A stretch of DNA of 64,000 nucleotides. Source: an uncultured Bacteroidales bacterium (GTDB lineage: Bacteria; Bacteroidota; Bacteroidia; Bacteroidales; UBA932). Every line of letters starts with the position of its first letter. Positions within the stretch are counted from its first letter, which is position 1. The stretch is from NCBI GenBank assembly GCA_937899055.1, contig CALBPX010000061.1:1-64000 (forward strand), in the 5' to 3' direction. Of this stretch, positions 55,893 to 64,000 are shown in pieces. Below the pieces are notes generated by a model. That model had not been told where the DNA came from and did not search any database. It was given only the letters and a program-made list of their open reading frames with translations. A program made the position numbers and the translations under genes.

Positions 55893-57501
55893 CTGCGTAT
55901 TTTTCTTCTGAAGCCTCGTCCGGGAGTTTCATCTTTTCCTCTTCCTCCTTGAGAATCTTTTGGATGTTGAGCTGGTGCTGCACCCTCTTGGCCTTGCTGA
56001 ACAGCCTTTGGAAGAAGCCTTTGATGTTCTTCAGGAACTGGTCTATGTCAAAGGTTACATTGTCCTGCGTGCATTTCCAGGTCAGATATGCCGCAAGAGG
56101 TGCAAGAACCAGAGTGGAGATGAAGGCTCCCAGAAACGGCGAAATGGCTCCGTCGTTTGCCAGTTTCTTGCCGCTGATATCCACCACCCAATAAAGCACA
56201 AAGAACAGTATGGAAATGATGGCCGGAGTACCAAGCCCTCCCTTTCTTACAATGGCTCCTATAGGTGCTCCTATGAAGAAAAATATGAGGCAGGCAAGGC
56301 TGAGGGTAAATTTCCTATAGCGTTCTATGATGGTTCTTCTGAGCGGATAGGCCGTCTGGTAAATCTGTGCGCTGTAGAAGGAGTGGGAAACCATTTCCGT
56401 ATTGAGCGCACCATATACGCTCTGGAGGGCATTGACTTTGTCGCCCTGGCTTTTCCAGTGGTAGAGTTCGTCTGACTTGAAGCTCCTTTTGTAACCTTTG
56501 TTGCGTGCAGTGTCGAGCTGGTCTCTGTGTCCGATGTAATCTGCATGCATGGCCCTCTGGGTATGGTAATTGAGCGACGAGTCGTTGGCTATGGTCAGAG
56601 AATCTTTGTCTTTGCTGAGCTGCGAAAGGTTCTTGGCCATAACTTCTCCGGAATACCGGCCCTCCTTGGACTGGTTGAAGGCATAGTTTTCAAGCGGTAT
56701 GGCAAGTTGCTGGAAAGAGAACTTTATCCTTTGCATCTGAAGTGAGGTATCTTGGTATGTTCTCTGGTTGTTCTCTTTATAATTAATTCCGTTATAGAGA
56801 GTTATAAGCAGACCCTTCTTGTCCGGAGTAATGGAGATTCTTCCGGAATCGGCAACGGTGAGGTCTGAGTTTCCGGCTTCCTTCGTGTGGTTGTAAATCA
56901 TGATCTGGTGCATGAGCATGTTATCGTCGCGGGAGCCGATCTTGATGGAAAACCCTTCTATTCCGTCGTAGAATATGCCCACCGGAATCTTGATTTCTTC
57001 CTTGGTGTTGGTTATGTCTTCTCTGAGAGTATATATCTTGTTGTAAGCCACCGGAATCAGATTGTTGGAAGCAAAGAACGCCGCTATCACAATCACCACA
57101 GCAACATAGCTCAGCGGCTGGATTATCCTCGGCAGGGAAATGCCGGCAGCCTTCATGCTCAGCAGTTCGCTGTTTTCTCCGAGGTTGCCCATCGTCATAA
57201 TAGATGCCAGAAGTGTGGCCAGAGGCAGGGCGTATGGAATAAGCGTGGCCGAACCCCACATCAAAAACTGTACGATAATCTTGAAACTCAGCCCTTTTCC
57301 TACCAGCTCATCGATGTACAGCCACAGGAACTGCATCATCAGTATGAAGGTAACTATGGCAAATACAGCCACAAACGGCCCCAGGAAAGACTTCAGCATG
57401 TAAAAATCCAAAGTCTTTACACCAATAGATTTAAGAAACGCCTTAAAGCTTTCCTTAACCTTTCTGGTCCAAGGCAGTTTATCCTGTTCCTGTTGGCTCA
57501 T
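55882..57501 (-). CDS. LptF/LptG-family permease, long form
   Basis: Second Lpt permease of the window, 539 residues. It has three N-terminal membrane helices (LDFYMLKSFLGPFVAVF, then two more), a periplasmic region of about 300 residues, about 130 longer than the other copy, and three C-terminal helices with FIGAPIGAIVRKGGLG. A cytoplasmic C-terminal tail of about 55 charged residues is extra. LptF and LptG work as a heterodimer with LptB; the two here may be the pair. Located between alaS and fmt. Confidence 0.9.
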   Translation of the reverse strand: MSQQEQDKLPWTRKVKESFKAFLKSIGVKTLDFYMLKSFLGPFVAVFAIVTFILMMQFLWLYIDELVGKGLSFKIIVQFLMWGSATLIPYALPLATLLASIMTMGNLGENSELLSMKAAGISLPRIIQPLSYVAVVIVIAAFFASNNLIPVAYNKIYTLREDITNTKEEIKIPVGIFYDGIEGFSIKIGSRDDNMLMHQIMIYNHTKEAGNSDLTVADSGRISITPDKKGLLITLYNGINYKENNQRTYQDTSLQMQRIKFSFQQLAIPLENYAFNQSKEGRYSGEVMAKNLSQLSKDKDSLTIANDSSLNYHTQRAMHADYIGHRDQLDTARNKGYKRSFKSDELYHWKSQGDKVNALQSVYGALNTEMVSHSFYSAQIYQTAYPLRRTIIERYRKFTLSLACLIFFFIGAPIGAIVRKGGLGTPAIISILFFVLYWVVDISGKKLANDGAISPFLGAFISTLVLAPLAAYLTWKCTQDNVTFDIDQFLKNIKGFFQRLFSKAKRVQHQLNIQKILKEEEEKMKLPDEASEEKYADGQ

Positions 57502-57511
57502 TCTCAGCAGT

Positions 57512-60139
57512 TTATTTATTCAAGCTTTCTTTGATGCTGTCCAAAGCTGCGGTAATTCCCTCGGCATTTTTTCCGCCTGCGCTTGCAAAGAAGGGCTGCC
57601 CGCCGCCTCCGCCGTTTATGAACTTGGCAGCTGCCCTTATATCCTTTCCTGCATTCATGCCTTTTGCCACAAGGTCGTCTGTGTACATCATAACCAGCCC
57701 GGGTTTTGCCTCATCGGTTATTCCGGCAGCAAAGACCGTGCTCTTACATTCGCTGCGGAGCATGAAGGCCACGGTCTTGACAAGTTCCATAGGGAATGCA
57801 CCTTTTATGCAGATGAAATCTATTCCGTTGATATTCTCGGCAGAATCCCTGGCCCTGTCTTTTATTGCTGCTGCCTTTTCCTTCATCATGTCTTCTGCCT
57901 GCTTTCTGAGCTGCTCATTTTCTGTCAGCATCCTTCTTGCGCTGTCCATTACATTGGGAGCGTTCTTGAAGAGTTCCTTCAGGCTAATCATCATGTCCTC
58001 AGCCGCATATATCACATCTTCGGCATTCTTTCCGGTGGTGGCCTCTATCCTCCTTACTCCGGCGGCAATGGCGCTTTCGCTGAGTATCTTGAAATATCCT
58101 ATCATGCCGGTGGAAGGGATATGGGTTCCTCCGCAGAACTCTACGCTTTCTCCAAACTTTATGACCCTCACCCTGTCTCCGTACTTTTCGCCGAACAGGG
58201 CTATGGCTCCGAGTTTCCTTGCTTCCTCTATAGGCATGTCCCTCATCTCTTCCTTCCTGATATCCAGACGTATGAGTGAGTTTACCAGCCTCTCCACTTC
58301 TCTGAGTTTATCTGGCTGTACTTTCTCGAAGTGGGAGAAGTCGAACCTGAGTACCTGAGGGCTTACAAACGAACCCTTCTGCTCTATGTGAGTTCCCAGA
58401 ATCTTCCTCAGGGCAAAGTCCAGAAGGTGGGTTGCACTGTGGTTGGCAGTGGTGGCCATCCTTTTCTGCTCATCAATCTGTGCGGTAAATTCAGAATCCA
58501 CATCTGCCGGAAGTTTTTCTGTAACATGTATGGAAAGTCCGTTTTCCTTTATTGTATTTATTATTGCGATTTTTTCTCCTACGGAGTCTTGTATGCATCC
58601 GCTGTCTCCTACCTGCCCGCCGCTTTCGGCATAGAAGGGGGTTCTGTCCAAAACTATGTGGAACAGGTCTTTGCCCTTGGTCTTTACTTCTCTGTAGCGG
58701 ATGATCTTTACTCCTTCCTCCATGGTGTGGTCATAGCCCGTGAAAACGGACTCTGTTTCAGGACCAGAGACATATACCCAGTCTCCTTCCTTCTTGGCCT
58801 CTGCGTTGCGGCTCCTTTCTTTCTGCTTCTTGAGTTCGGCCTCAAACCCTGGCAGATCTACTTCCAGACCGTTTTCCTTGGCAATCAGCTCAGTAAGGTC
58901 TATAGGAAATCCAAAGGTGTCGTATAATACAAACGCATCTTCTCCCTTTATTGTACGGCTGCCCTCGGTTCTGGATTTTGTAACCAGGTCATCCATCAGG
59001 CGGATGCCTCTTTCAAGGGTGCGCAGGAAGGCATCCTCTTCTTCTTTGATTACCTTGGATATCAGGCCTTCCTGCTTCTGGATTTCGGGGTAGAAGCTGC
59101 CCATCTGATTAACCAGAGTAGGTACAAGTTTATACAGCAGGGGTTCCTTTACGCCAAGGAACGTATAGGCATATCTTACGGCCCTTCTCAGAATCCGGCG
59201 GATTACATATCCGGCCTTTACGTTGGACGGCAGCTGCCCGTCTGCAATGGAAAAGGTTATGGCTCTTACATGGTCTGCTATTACCCTAATTGCAATCCGG
59301 ACTTTCTCGTCGGATGCAGCATAATCCTTTCCGGCAATTTCTCCCACTTTATCCAAAAGAGGGGTGAACACGTCTGTGTCGTAGTTGCTCTTCTTGCCTT
59401 GAAGTGCCATACAGAGCCTTTCGAATCCCATTCCCGTATCTACATTGTTGTGAGGGAGTTTCTCAAGGCTTCCGTCTGCCTTGCGGTTGAACTGCATGAA
59501 CACCAGGTTCCATATCTCAATTACCAGAGGGTCAGACTTGTTTACAAGTTCCCTTCCTGGTACGGCGGCTCTTTCAGCATCATCGCGGAGGTCTATATGG
59601 ATTTCGCTGCAAGGGCCGCACGGTCCCTGCTCTCCCATCTCCCAGAAGTTATCCTTGCGGCTGCCAAGGAGCACTCTGTCTGCCGGAAGATATTTCAGCC
59701 AGTTGTCTCTAGCCTCTTCGTCCATACCGAGTCCGTCCGGTTCATAGCCCTCAAATACCGTAGCATACAGCCTGTCCGGATCTATTCCAAAGACCTTTGT
59801 CAGCAGTTCCCAGCTCCATTCAATGGCCTCTTTCTTGAAGTAGTCTCCAAAGCTCCAGTTGCCCAGCATCTCAAACATCGTATGGTGGTAGGTATCATGC
59901 CCAACTTCTTCAAGGTCATTATGTTTTCCGCTTACCCTAAGGCACTTTTGCGAATCCGCCGCCCTCTTTGCAAATGGAGCGGCATTACCCAGGAATATAT
60001 CCTTGAACTGATTCATTCCGGCGTTTGTAAACATCAGGGTAGGGTCATTCTTTACAACCATCGGTGCACTTGGCACAATTGCGTGCTCCTTGCTTCTGAA
60101 AAACTCCAGGAACGTTTCTCTTATCTTTCTTGATTCCAT
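57512..60139 (-). CDS. alaS: Alanine--tRNA ligase
   Basis: Class II synthetase that charges tRNA-Ala and edits Ser or Gly misacylation. 875 residues: N-terminal catalytic core with [17 protein letters not shown] and [14 protein letters not shown], the zinc-binding editing domain with the HxxxH in HSATHLL and CGGTHI, and a C-terminal DHHA1 domain with Gly-rich [11 protein letters not shown]. Three 16-bp repeats lie directly before its start codon. Confidence 0.97.
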   Translation of the reverse strand: MESRKIRETFLEFFRSKEHAIVPSAPMVVKNDPTLMFTNAGMNQFKDIFLGNAAPFAKRAADSQKCLRVSGKHNDLEEVGHDTYHHTMFEMLGNWSFGDYFKKEAIEWSWELLTKVFGIDPDRLYATVFEGYEPDGLGMDEEARDNWLKYLPADRVLLGSRKDNFWEMGEQGPCGPCSEIHIDLRDDAERAAVPGRELVNKSDPLVIEIWNLVFMQFNRKADGSLEKLPHNNVDTGMGFERLCMALQGKKSNYDTDVFTPLLDKVGEIAGKDYAASDEKVRIAIRVIADHVRAITFSIADGQLPSNVKAGYVIRRILRRAVRYAYTFLGVKEPLLYKLVPTLVNQMGSFYPEIQKQEGLISKVIKEEEDAFLRTLERGIRLMDDLVTKSRTEGSRTIKGEDAFVLYDTFGFPIDLTELIAKENGLEVDLPGFEAELKKQKERSRNAEAKKEGDWVYVSGPETESVFTGYDHTMEEGVKIIRYREVKTKGKDLFHIVLDRTPFYAESGGQVGDSGCIQDSVGEKIAIINTIKENGLSIHVTEKLPADVDSEFTAQIDEQKRMATTANHSATHLLDFALRKILGTHIEQKGSFVSPQVLRFDFSHFEKVQPDKLREVERLVNSLIRLDIRKEEMRDMPIEEARKLGAIALFGEKYGDRVRVIKFGESVEFCGGTHIPSTGMIGYFKILSESAIAAGVRRIEATTGKNAEDVIYAAEDMMISLKELFKNAPNVMDSARRMLTENEQLRKQAEDMMKEKAAAIKDRARDSAENINGIDFICIKGAFPMELVKTVAFMLRSECKSTVFAAGITDEAKPGLVMMYTDDLVAKGMNAGKDIRAAAKFINGGGGGQPFFASAGGKNAEGITAALDSIKESLNK

Positions 60140-60141
60140 AT

Positions 60142-60189
60142 AATCAACAACTTAAATAATCAACAAGTTAAACAATCAACAAGTCAAAC
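60142..60189. repeat. Three tandem 16-bp repeats in alaS leader
   Basis: AATCAACAACTTAAAT (60142), AATCAACAAGTTAAAC (60158) and AATCAACAAGTCAAAC (60174), exactly head to tail, starting 3 bases from the alaS start codon. On the alaS strand the unit reads RTTTRACTTGTTGATT. They could be a protein-binding site or a recent slippage expansion. Confidence 0.85.
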
Positions 60190-60394
60190 TTCAATTTTAC
60201 AGCCAAAAAAGTTCAGCATTGCCGACAACTAGGCATAATCGTACAAAAATAATATTTATTACCGAATAATGATACTATCGTATTGACACCGTGGTGCGGA
60301 ATCCTGGATCCGATACAAAAGGTTCCTTTCGTTGCTGCGCCATTTTTTTGTTAATTGCGGGAGTTAAAGGATTTCTTGATTAAATTTGCAAGGT
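60190..60394. other. Gap between alaS and the MerR gene
   Basis: No gene is seen. The stretch 60230-60290 is A+T-rich. Promoters of both divergent genes should lie here; the MerR one is given separately, and I found no good alaS match. Confidence 0.4.
60381..60388 (+). promoter_or_regulatory. -7 element with almost no leader
   Basis: TAAATTTG is a TAnnTTTG match that ends 6 bases before ATG 60395, so the transcript would start at or next to the start codon. No TTTG at the right distance upstream. Confidence 0.5.
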
Positions 60395-60808
60395 ATGGAA
60401 GAAGGCAGCAAACTATATTACACAGTAGGAGATGTTTCCAAGATTCTCGGCGAGAACGCATCTCTCGTAAGGTTCTGGTCTGACCAGTTCGGGCAGTTCA
60501 TAAAACCTGTAAGGAACAAGAAGGGTAACCGCTTTTTTACTCAGAAAGACATAGGTACGTTCAAGATGATTCATCATCTGGTCAAGGAAAGCGGAATGAC
60601 GCTGGAAGGTGCCCGTCTGAGGCTCAAGCAAAACCTCTCCGGTGCCGACAGCAAACTGGAGGTCATAGAAAAACTTAGGTCCATCAGGGCCAGGCTTGTG
60701 GCCGTAATGCAGGATCAGGAAGATCCTGAGGATGGCTCCGAGGAGGGTCTGGACGAAGGTCCTGATATGAGTGTGGCGGAGAATCCTGCAGAAAAGGAGG
60801 TTGAATAA
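60395..60808 (+). CDS. MerR-type transcriptional regulator
   Basis: 137 residues with an N-terminal winged HTH of the MerR type (YYTVGDVSKILGENASLVRFW, split here; the helix is VGDVSKILG), then a coiled region GARLRLKQNL and an acidic tail. No Cys, so no metal sensing as in MerR itself. The family is common in Bacteroidota beside Nif3 or LytM genes; targets are unknown. The frame begins at TTG 60386, but ATG 60395 is the better start. One base separates it from the Nif3 gene. Confidence 0.85.
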   Translation: MEEGSKLYYTVGDVSKILGENASLVRFWSDQFGQFIKPVRNKKGNRFFTQKDIGTFKMIHHLVKESGMTLEGARLRLKQNLSGADSKLEVIEKLRSIRARLVAVMQDQEDPEDGSEEGLDEGPDMSVAENPAEKEVE

Positions 60809-60809
60809 T

Positions 60810-61595
60810 ATGGCAGACAAGGTTTTTAAGGTAAAGGCCGCCGATATCGCTGAGGCTATTGAAGAGTTTGCACCTGTTTCCACTCAGGCCGAGTGGGATA
60901 ACAGCGGTTTTACAGCGGGCAATCCTTCCGCAGAGGTTTCCAAGGCACTGGTTGCCCTTAACTGTTCTCTTGAGGTGATGCAGGAGGCCGTGGAAAAGGG
61001 TTGCGACATGGTAGTTACCCACCATCCGCTGATTGTCCATAAGCCTCTTCTTTCCATTTTGGAAGGGGATGTGAGGTCTGACACCATAATGCTTGCAGTC
61101 AGGTCCGGAATAACGGTTTATTCTTCTCATACCCCTCTGGACAGGGCCTGCGGAGGTCTGAATGACATTATGGCTCAGCGATTGGGTCTTGGGAATATTG
61201 AGCTTTTAGGTTCGGACGGGTTTTCAAGGGTTGGTGTCCTTGCAAGGCCTGTGGGGTGCAAGGCATTCATAGACAAGGTAAAGAAAGCCTTCGAGGCTCC
61301 TGTCATCCGTTGCTCCAGGCCTCTGAGGGAGAAAATCCGCAAGGTTGCCGTAAGCAGCGGCGGCGGGCAGGGCGCCATTGCAGATGCAGTCTGCGCCGGA
61401 GCTCAGGTTTTGGTAACAGGGGACGTGACGCATCATAATTTCTACACGCCGGACGGGTTTATGGTAATTGACATAGGGCATCATTATTCGGAACTTTGTG
61501 CAATGCAGCTCCTGAAATCAATTATTCAGAAAAATTTTCCTAAATTTGCCGTCCTATTGAGCGAGGCAGACAAAAGCCCGATATTTTATTTTTGA
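60810..61595 (+). CDS. Nif3-like dinuclear metal protein
   Basis: A hexameric metal-binding family (E. coli YbgI); annotated in places as GTP cyclohydrolase I type 2, but its reaction is unsettled. Metal ligands in VTHHPLI and DIGHHYSE are kept, as is TQAEWDNSGF at the N-terminus. 261 residues, the short form without the PII-like insert that many Gram-positive and Bacteroidota members have (about 365). Start ATG 60810, one base after the MerR stop; the frame extends further upstream but inside the MerR gene. Next gene starts 1 base later. Confidence 0.88.
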   Translation: MADKVFKVKAADIAEAIEEFAPVSTQAEWDNSGFTAGNPSAEVSKALVALNCSLEVMQEAVEKGCDMVVTHHPLIVHKPLLSILEGDVRSDTIMLAVRSGITVYSSHTPLDRACGGLNDIMAQRLGLGNIELLGSDGFSRVGVLARPVGCKAFIDKVKKAFEAPVIRCSRPLREKIRKVAVSSGGGQGAIADAVCAGAQVLVTGDVTHHNFYTPDGFMVIDIGHHYSELCAMQLLKSIIQKNFPKFAVLLSEADKSPIFYF

Positions 61596-61596
61596 T

Positions 61597-62466
61597 ATGG
61601 CAACAACAAAGAATAAGAAAACCAATCCTGCAGTGAGCGGTGAAACCTTTACATCGCTGCAGATTTCAACCAAGAATGCAGATGCTGCGGAGATGGAACG
61701 TAAACTCCATCTTCTGTATCAACTTCAGCAGACAGATTCCAAGATAGACGCTATTTACCTGCTCAGGGGAGAACTTCCGCTGGAGGTGAGAGACCTTGAG
61801 GACGAGGTAGCCGGCCTGAAGACCAAACAGGCCGCTGTCCAGAAGGAAATCAAGGAAATAGAGGGCTTTATCGCCGACAAGAAAAACGAGATGGAAGAGC
61901 GGAGGCTCTCTATCAAGAAGTATGAGCAGCAGCGCAACGAGGCTCGCAACAGCCGCGAGTTCGAATCGCTCTCCAAGGAGATAGAGTTCCAGCAGCTGGA
62001 GGTGCAGCTGGCAGAAAAGAGAGCCAACGAAGGCACCAAGAAGCTGGTGGAAAAGAAAGAGGAACTTGCACTCATCGCCGAGGAAATGAAGGGCCGTCAG
62101 ACAGACCTTGAAAACAAGCAGAAGGAGCTGGAAAACATTGAGAAAGAGACGGAAAGGGAAGAAGAGCAGCTTCGTCAGGTTAGTGCCGGTTATCAGGAGC
62201 AACTGGATGCCAGAATGTTGGCCGCATACGAAAAGGTAAGAGGAAATGTACGCAACAAGATGGCCGTAGTTACCGTTGTAAGAGGTGCTTGCGGCGGTTG
62301 CTTCAACAAGATTCCTCCGCAGAGGGAGATAGACATAGACGAGAGCCGTAAGATTGTAGTTTGCGAATATTGCGGAAGAATACTTGTAAGCTCAAGGTTT
62401 GCTGAGGAAGATTCCGCACCTGCATCTGAGGAAAAGACTGCAAAGAAGGCTGCAAAGAAAAAGTGA
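61597..62466 (+). CDS. C4 zinc-ribbon coiled-coil protein
   Basis: 289 residues: a long antiparallel coiled coil over about 40-220, then a C4 zinc ribbon with GACGGCFNKIPPQ and VVCEYCGRIL, ending in an Ala/Lys tail. It matches the CT398/DUF164 family, encoded next to Nif3 in many bacteria. CT398 of Chlamydia has been linked with sigma factors and secretion proteins; a general role is not known. Same frame set and only 1 base from each neighbour: a tight operon. Confidence 0.88.
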   Translation: MATTKNKKTNPAVSGETFTSLQISTKNADAAEMERKLHLLYQLQQTDSKIDAIYLLRGELPLEVRDLEDEVAGLKTKQAAVQKEIKEIEGFIADKKNEMEERRLSIKKYEQQRNEARNSREFESLSKEIEFQQLEVQLAEKRANEGTKKLVEKKEELALIAEEMKGRQTDLENKQKELENIEKETEREEEQLRQVSAGYQEQLDARMLAAYEKVRGNVRNKMAVVTVVRGACGGCFNKIPPQREIDIDESRKIVVCEYCGRILVSSRFAEEDSAPASEEKTAKKAAKKK

Positions 62467-62467
62467 T

Positions 62468-63664
62468 ATGGAGAGCAGGTCCTATACATTAAGGGATCTC
62501 TTCTTCAGGCACGTAGGACAGACATCCTCTTCCCCGCTTGGATTATCCATAGTAAGGGCGGAGGGTGTCTTTTTATATTCGGAAGACAAGAGATACCTCG
62601 ACTTCATTTCCGGAGTTTCCGTAAGCAATGTTGGGCATTGCCGCAGGGAGGTGGTTGAGGCCATTGCCCGGCAGGCGGAAAACTATGCCCACCTGATGGT
62701 TTACGGCGAAATGATAGAATCTCCGCAAGTGCTTCACGCCAAGCTCCTTACATCTATACTGCCGGAGTCTTTGGACTGCGTGTACTATGTAAACAGCGGA
62801 AGCGAAGCAAACGAGGCGGCCATAAAACTTGCAAAGCGGATTACAGGAAGGAGGCATCTGGTATCTTGCCGTAACGCCTATCATGGAAGCACTCAGGGGG
62901 CCCTTAGCCTGATGGACAGCGAGGATTTCAAAAATTCTTTCAGGCCGTTGCTTCCCATGGTAGAACATATTGTGTTCAACGATATGGATTCTCTTTCGGT
63001 CATATCTGATCAGACGGCGGCAGTCATAATAGAGCCGGTTCAGGGAGAAGGCGGTGTGCAGATACCCGTACCCGGATTTTTGGAGGCCCTCCGGAAAAGA
63101 TGCAATGAAACCGGAGCGCTTCTGATATTTGACGAGGTGCAGACCGGATTCGGCCGCACCGGAAAGATGTTTGCCTTCCAGAAGTTTGGAGTGGTCCCCG
63201 ATATCCTGACGCTTGCGAAGGCACTCGGAGGCGGTATGCCGCTGGGAGCCATGGTGACATCGCAGCAGAAGATGAGCTTCTGGCAGACGGATCCTCCGCT
63301 GGGACATATTACAACCTTCGGAGGACATCCGGTAAGCTGTGCGGCAGCCCTGGCATCGCTGAGGCTGCTGCTGGAAAAAGACTGGGTGGGGGATGTAGAT
63401 AGAAAATCAAAAAAAATTTATGATGCGCTGATATCTCATCCTGCTGTAAAAGAGATACGTGCGGCCGGACTTCTGCTGGCCGTGGATTTGGGCGATGCGG
63501 AGAAGGCAAAAAAAGTGCTATATTTACTACTCGATGAGGGAGTGATTACGGACTGGTTCCTTTTCCAACCTACATCGTTCAGGATAGCACCTCCGCTTTG
63601 CATTACAGATGAGGAACTTGACCTTGGAATTGATGCGGTCAGGAGGGCGTTGGACAAACTTTAG
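62468..63664 (+). CDS. Class III PLP aminotransferase
   Basis: 398 residues of the acetylornithine/ornithine or 4-aminobutyrate aminotransferase type: YYVNSGSEANEAAIKLA for the phosphate loop, AVIIEPVQGEGGVQIP, the PLP-pairing Asp in LLIFDEVQTGFGRTG and the Schiff-base Lys in TLAKALGGGMPLGAM. Substrate unclear; no arginine genes are adjacent. Start ATG 62468 follows the previous stop by 1 base. Immediately before dnaB. Confidence 0.88.
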   Translation: MESRSYTLRDLFFRHVGQTSSSPLGLSIVRAEGVFLYSEDKRYLDFISGVSVSNVGHCRREVVEAIARQAENYAHLMVYGEMIESPQVLHAKLLTSILPESLDCVYYVNSGSEANEAAIKLAKRITGRRHLVSCRNAYHGSTQGALSLMDSEDFKNSFRPLLPMVEHIVFNDMDSLSVISDQTAAVIIEPVQGEGGVQIPVPGFLEALRKRCNETGALLIFDEVQTGFGRTGKMFAFQKFGVVPDILTLAKALGGGMPLGAMVTSQQKMSFWQTDPPLGHITTFGGHPVSCAAALASLRLLLEKDWVGDVDRKSKKIYDALISHPAVKEIRAAGLLLAVDLGDAEKAKKVLYLLLDEGVITDWFLFQPTSFRIAPPLCITDEELDLGIDAVRRALDKL

Positions 63665-63670
63665 GAGACT

Positions 63671-64000
63671 ATGGCAAAGACTGTAAGAAACAAAAAAGGC
63701 GAGGTTGACCTTGAGGTGAGCGCCCTGGAACATGGAGTGAAGGTTCCGCAGGCTCCGGAGGTGGAGGCTTCCGTTCTGGGAGCCATGATGTTGGATCAGG
63801 ACATTGTGGAGGAACTTATGACGGTTCTCCAGGAGGAGTGCTTTTACAAACCGGAAAACAGAATGATATTCAAGGCCATAAGCCAACTCAGCGCAGCTTC
63901 CCGTCCAGTGGATATGATGACTGTTGCAGACCGTCTGAAATTCAACGGCGATTTTGACGCCAGCGGAGGGCTGGACTATCTTACCCGCCTTACTTCCGAT
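63671..64000 (+). CDS. dnaB: Replicative DNA helicase DnaB (5' part)
   Basis: The first 110 codons, cut by the window edge. After a 30-residue basic leader comes the DnaB N-terminal domain: VPQAPEVEASVLGAMMLDQ, CFYKPENRMIFKAI, and PVDMMTVADRL, which are diagnostic. It would unwind the replication fork as a hexamer. 6 bases after the aminotransferase stop. Confidence 0.9.
   Translation, partial: MAKTVRNKKGEVDLEVSALEHGVKVPQAPEVEASVLGAMMLDQDIVEELMTVLQEECFYKPENRMIFKAISQLSAASRPVDMMTVADRLKFNGDFDASGGLDYLTRLTSD

Noticed and set aside
60142..60189. Possible CRISPR array
   Set aside because: The three repeats are head to tail with no spacers, only 16 bases long, and no cas genes are near.
62573..63328. 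251-codon open frame opposite the aminotransferase
   Set aside because: Shadow of a complete class III aminotransferase.

Overview
The window is a chromosomal segment from a member of the phylum Bacteroidota, most likely the order Bacteroidales. The evidence is the gene families (a large Oar-type TonB-dependent receptor, DUF4270, DUF4294, DUF3098 and GSCFA proteins, an N-terminal-only GT5 glycogen synthase, short-chain threonine dehydrogenase), the many -7 elements of the form TAnnTTTG (two with a TTTG-like -33 box exactly 19 bases upstream), and the general lack of Shine-Dalgarno sequences. I see no rRNA, tRNA, CRISPR array, insertion sequence or prophage.

Layout: 1-900 is an A+T-rich patch with one unrecognised gene. 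930-2820 is a umuDC-type SOS mutagenesis pair with a tiny coupled ORF. 2868-9016 holds a coiled-coil lipoprotein, a zinc-ribbon protein, a short ssb, cysS, guaD, eno and a SIMPL protein. 9267-13178 is the first half of the ribosomal S10 cluster (rplC to rpsC, with its own promoter and terminator; no rpsJ in front). 13270-34524 is a 21-kb block of housekeeping and envelope genes: C69 dipeptidase, the c-di-AMP cyclase cdaA with comF, a PHP phosphatase, mutS2, metK, the TonB receptor, DUF4270/GT5, ftsX-DUF3098-uppP-lpxH, DUF4294, gltS and an M19 dipeptidase. 34752-45327 is the rest of the S10-spc-alpha cluster (rplP to rplQ, with secY, map, infA and rpoA), again with its own consensus promoter and terminator. 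45417-49023 is a leftward set (queG, GSCFA, two tandem secreted esterases). 49218-60139 holds threonine dehydrogenase, two LptF/LptG permeases, tgt, a CNT nucleoside transporter, thiN, fmt and alaS. 60395-64000 is a rightward set: MerR regulator, Nif3, zinc-ribbon protein, class III aminotransferase and the start of dnaB.

Functional themes: translation (two ribosomal blocks, three aminoacyl-tRNA or initiator enzymes, queuosine genes tgt and queG), envelope building (uppP, lpxH, two Lpt permeases, ftsX), peptide and nucleoside scavenging, and c-di-AMP signalling.

The two observations I rate highest are (1) the 9-mer ATCGCTGAG, present 17 times on the two strands where about 0.5 is expected by chance, in several reading frames and between genes, yet absent from both ribosomal clusters, which suggests a DNA-level signal (Chi-like, uptake-like or similar); and (2) the ribosomal cluster being split between rpsC and rplP, which are normally adjacent. 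I found no convincing new multi-gene defence or mobile system.
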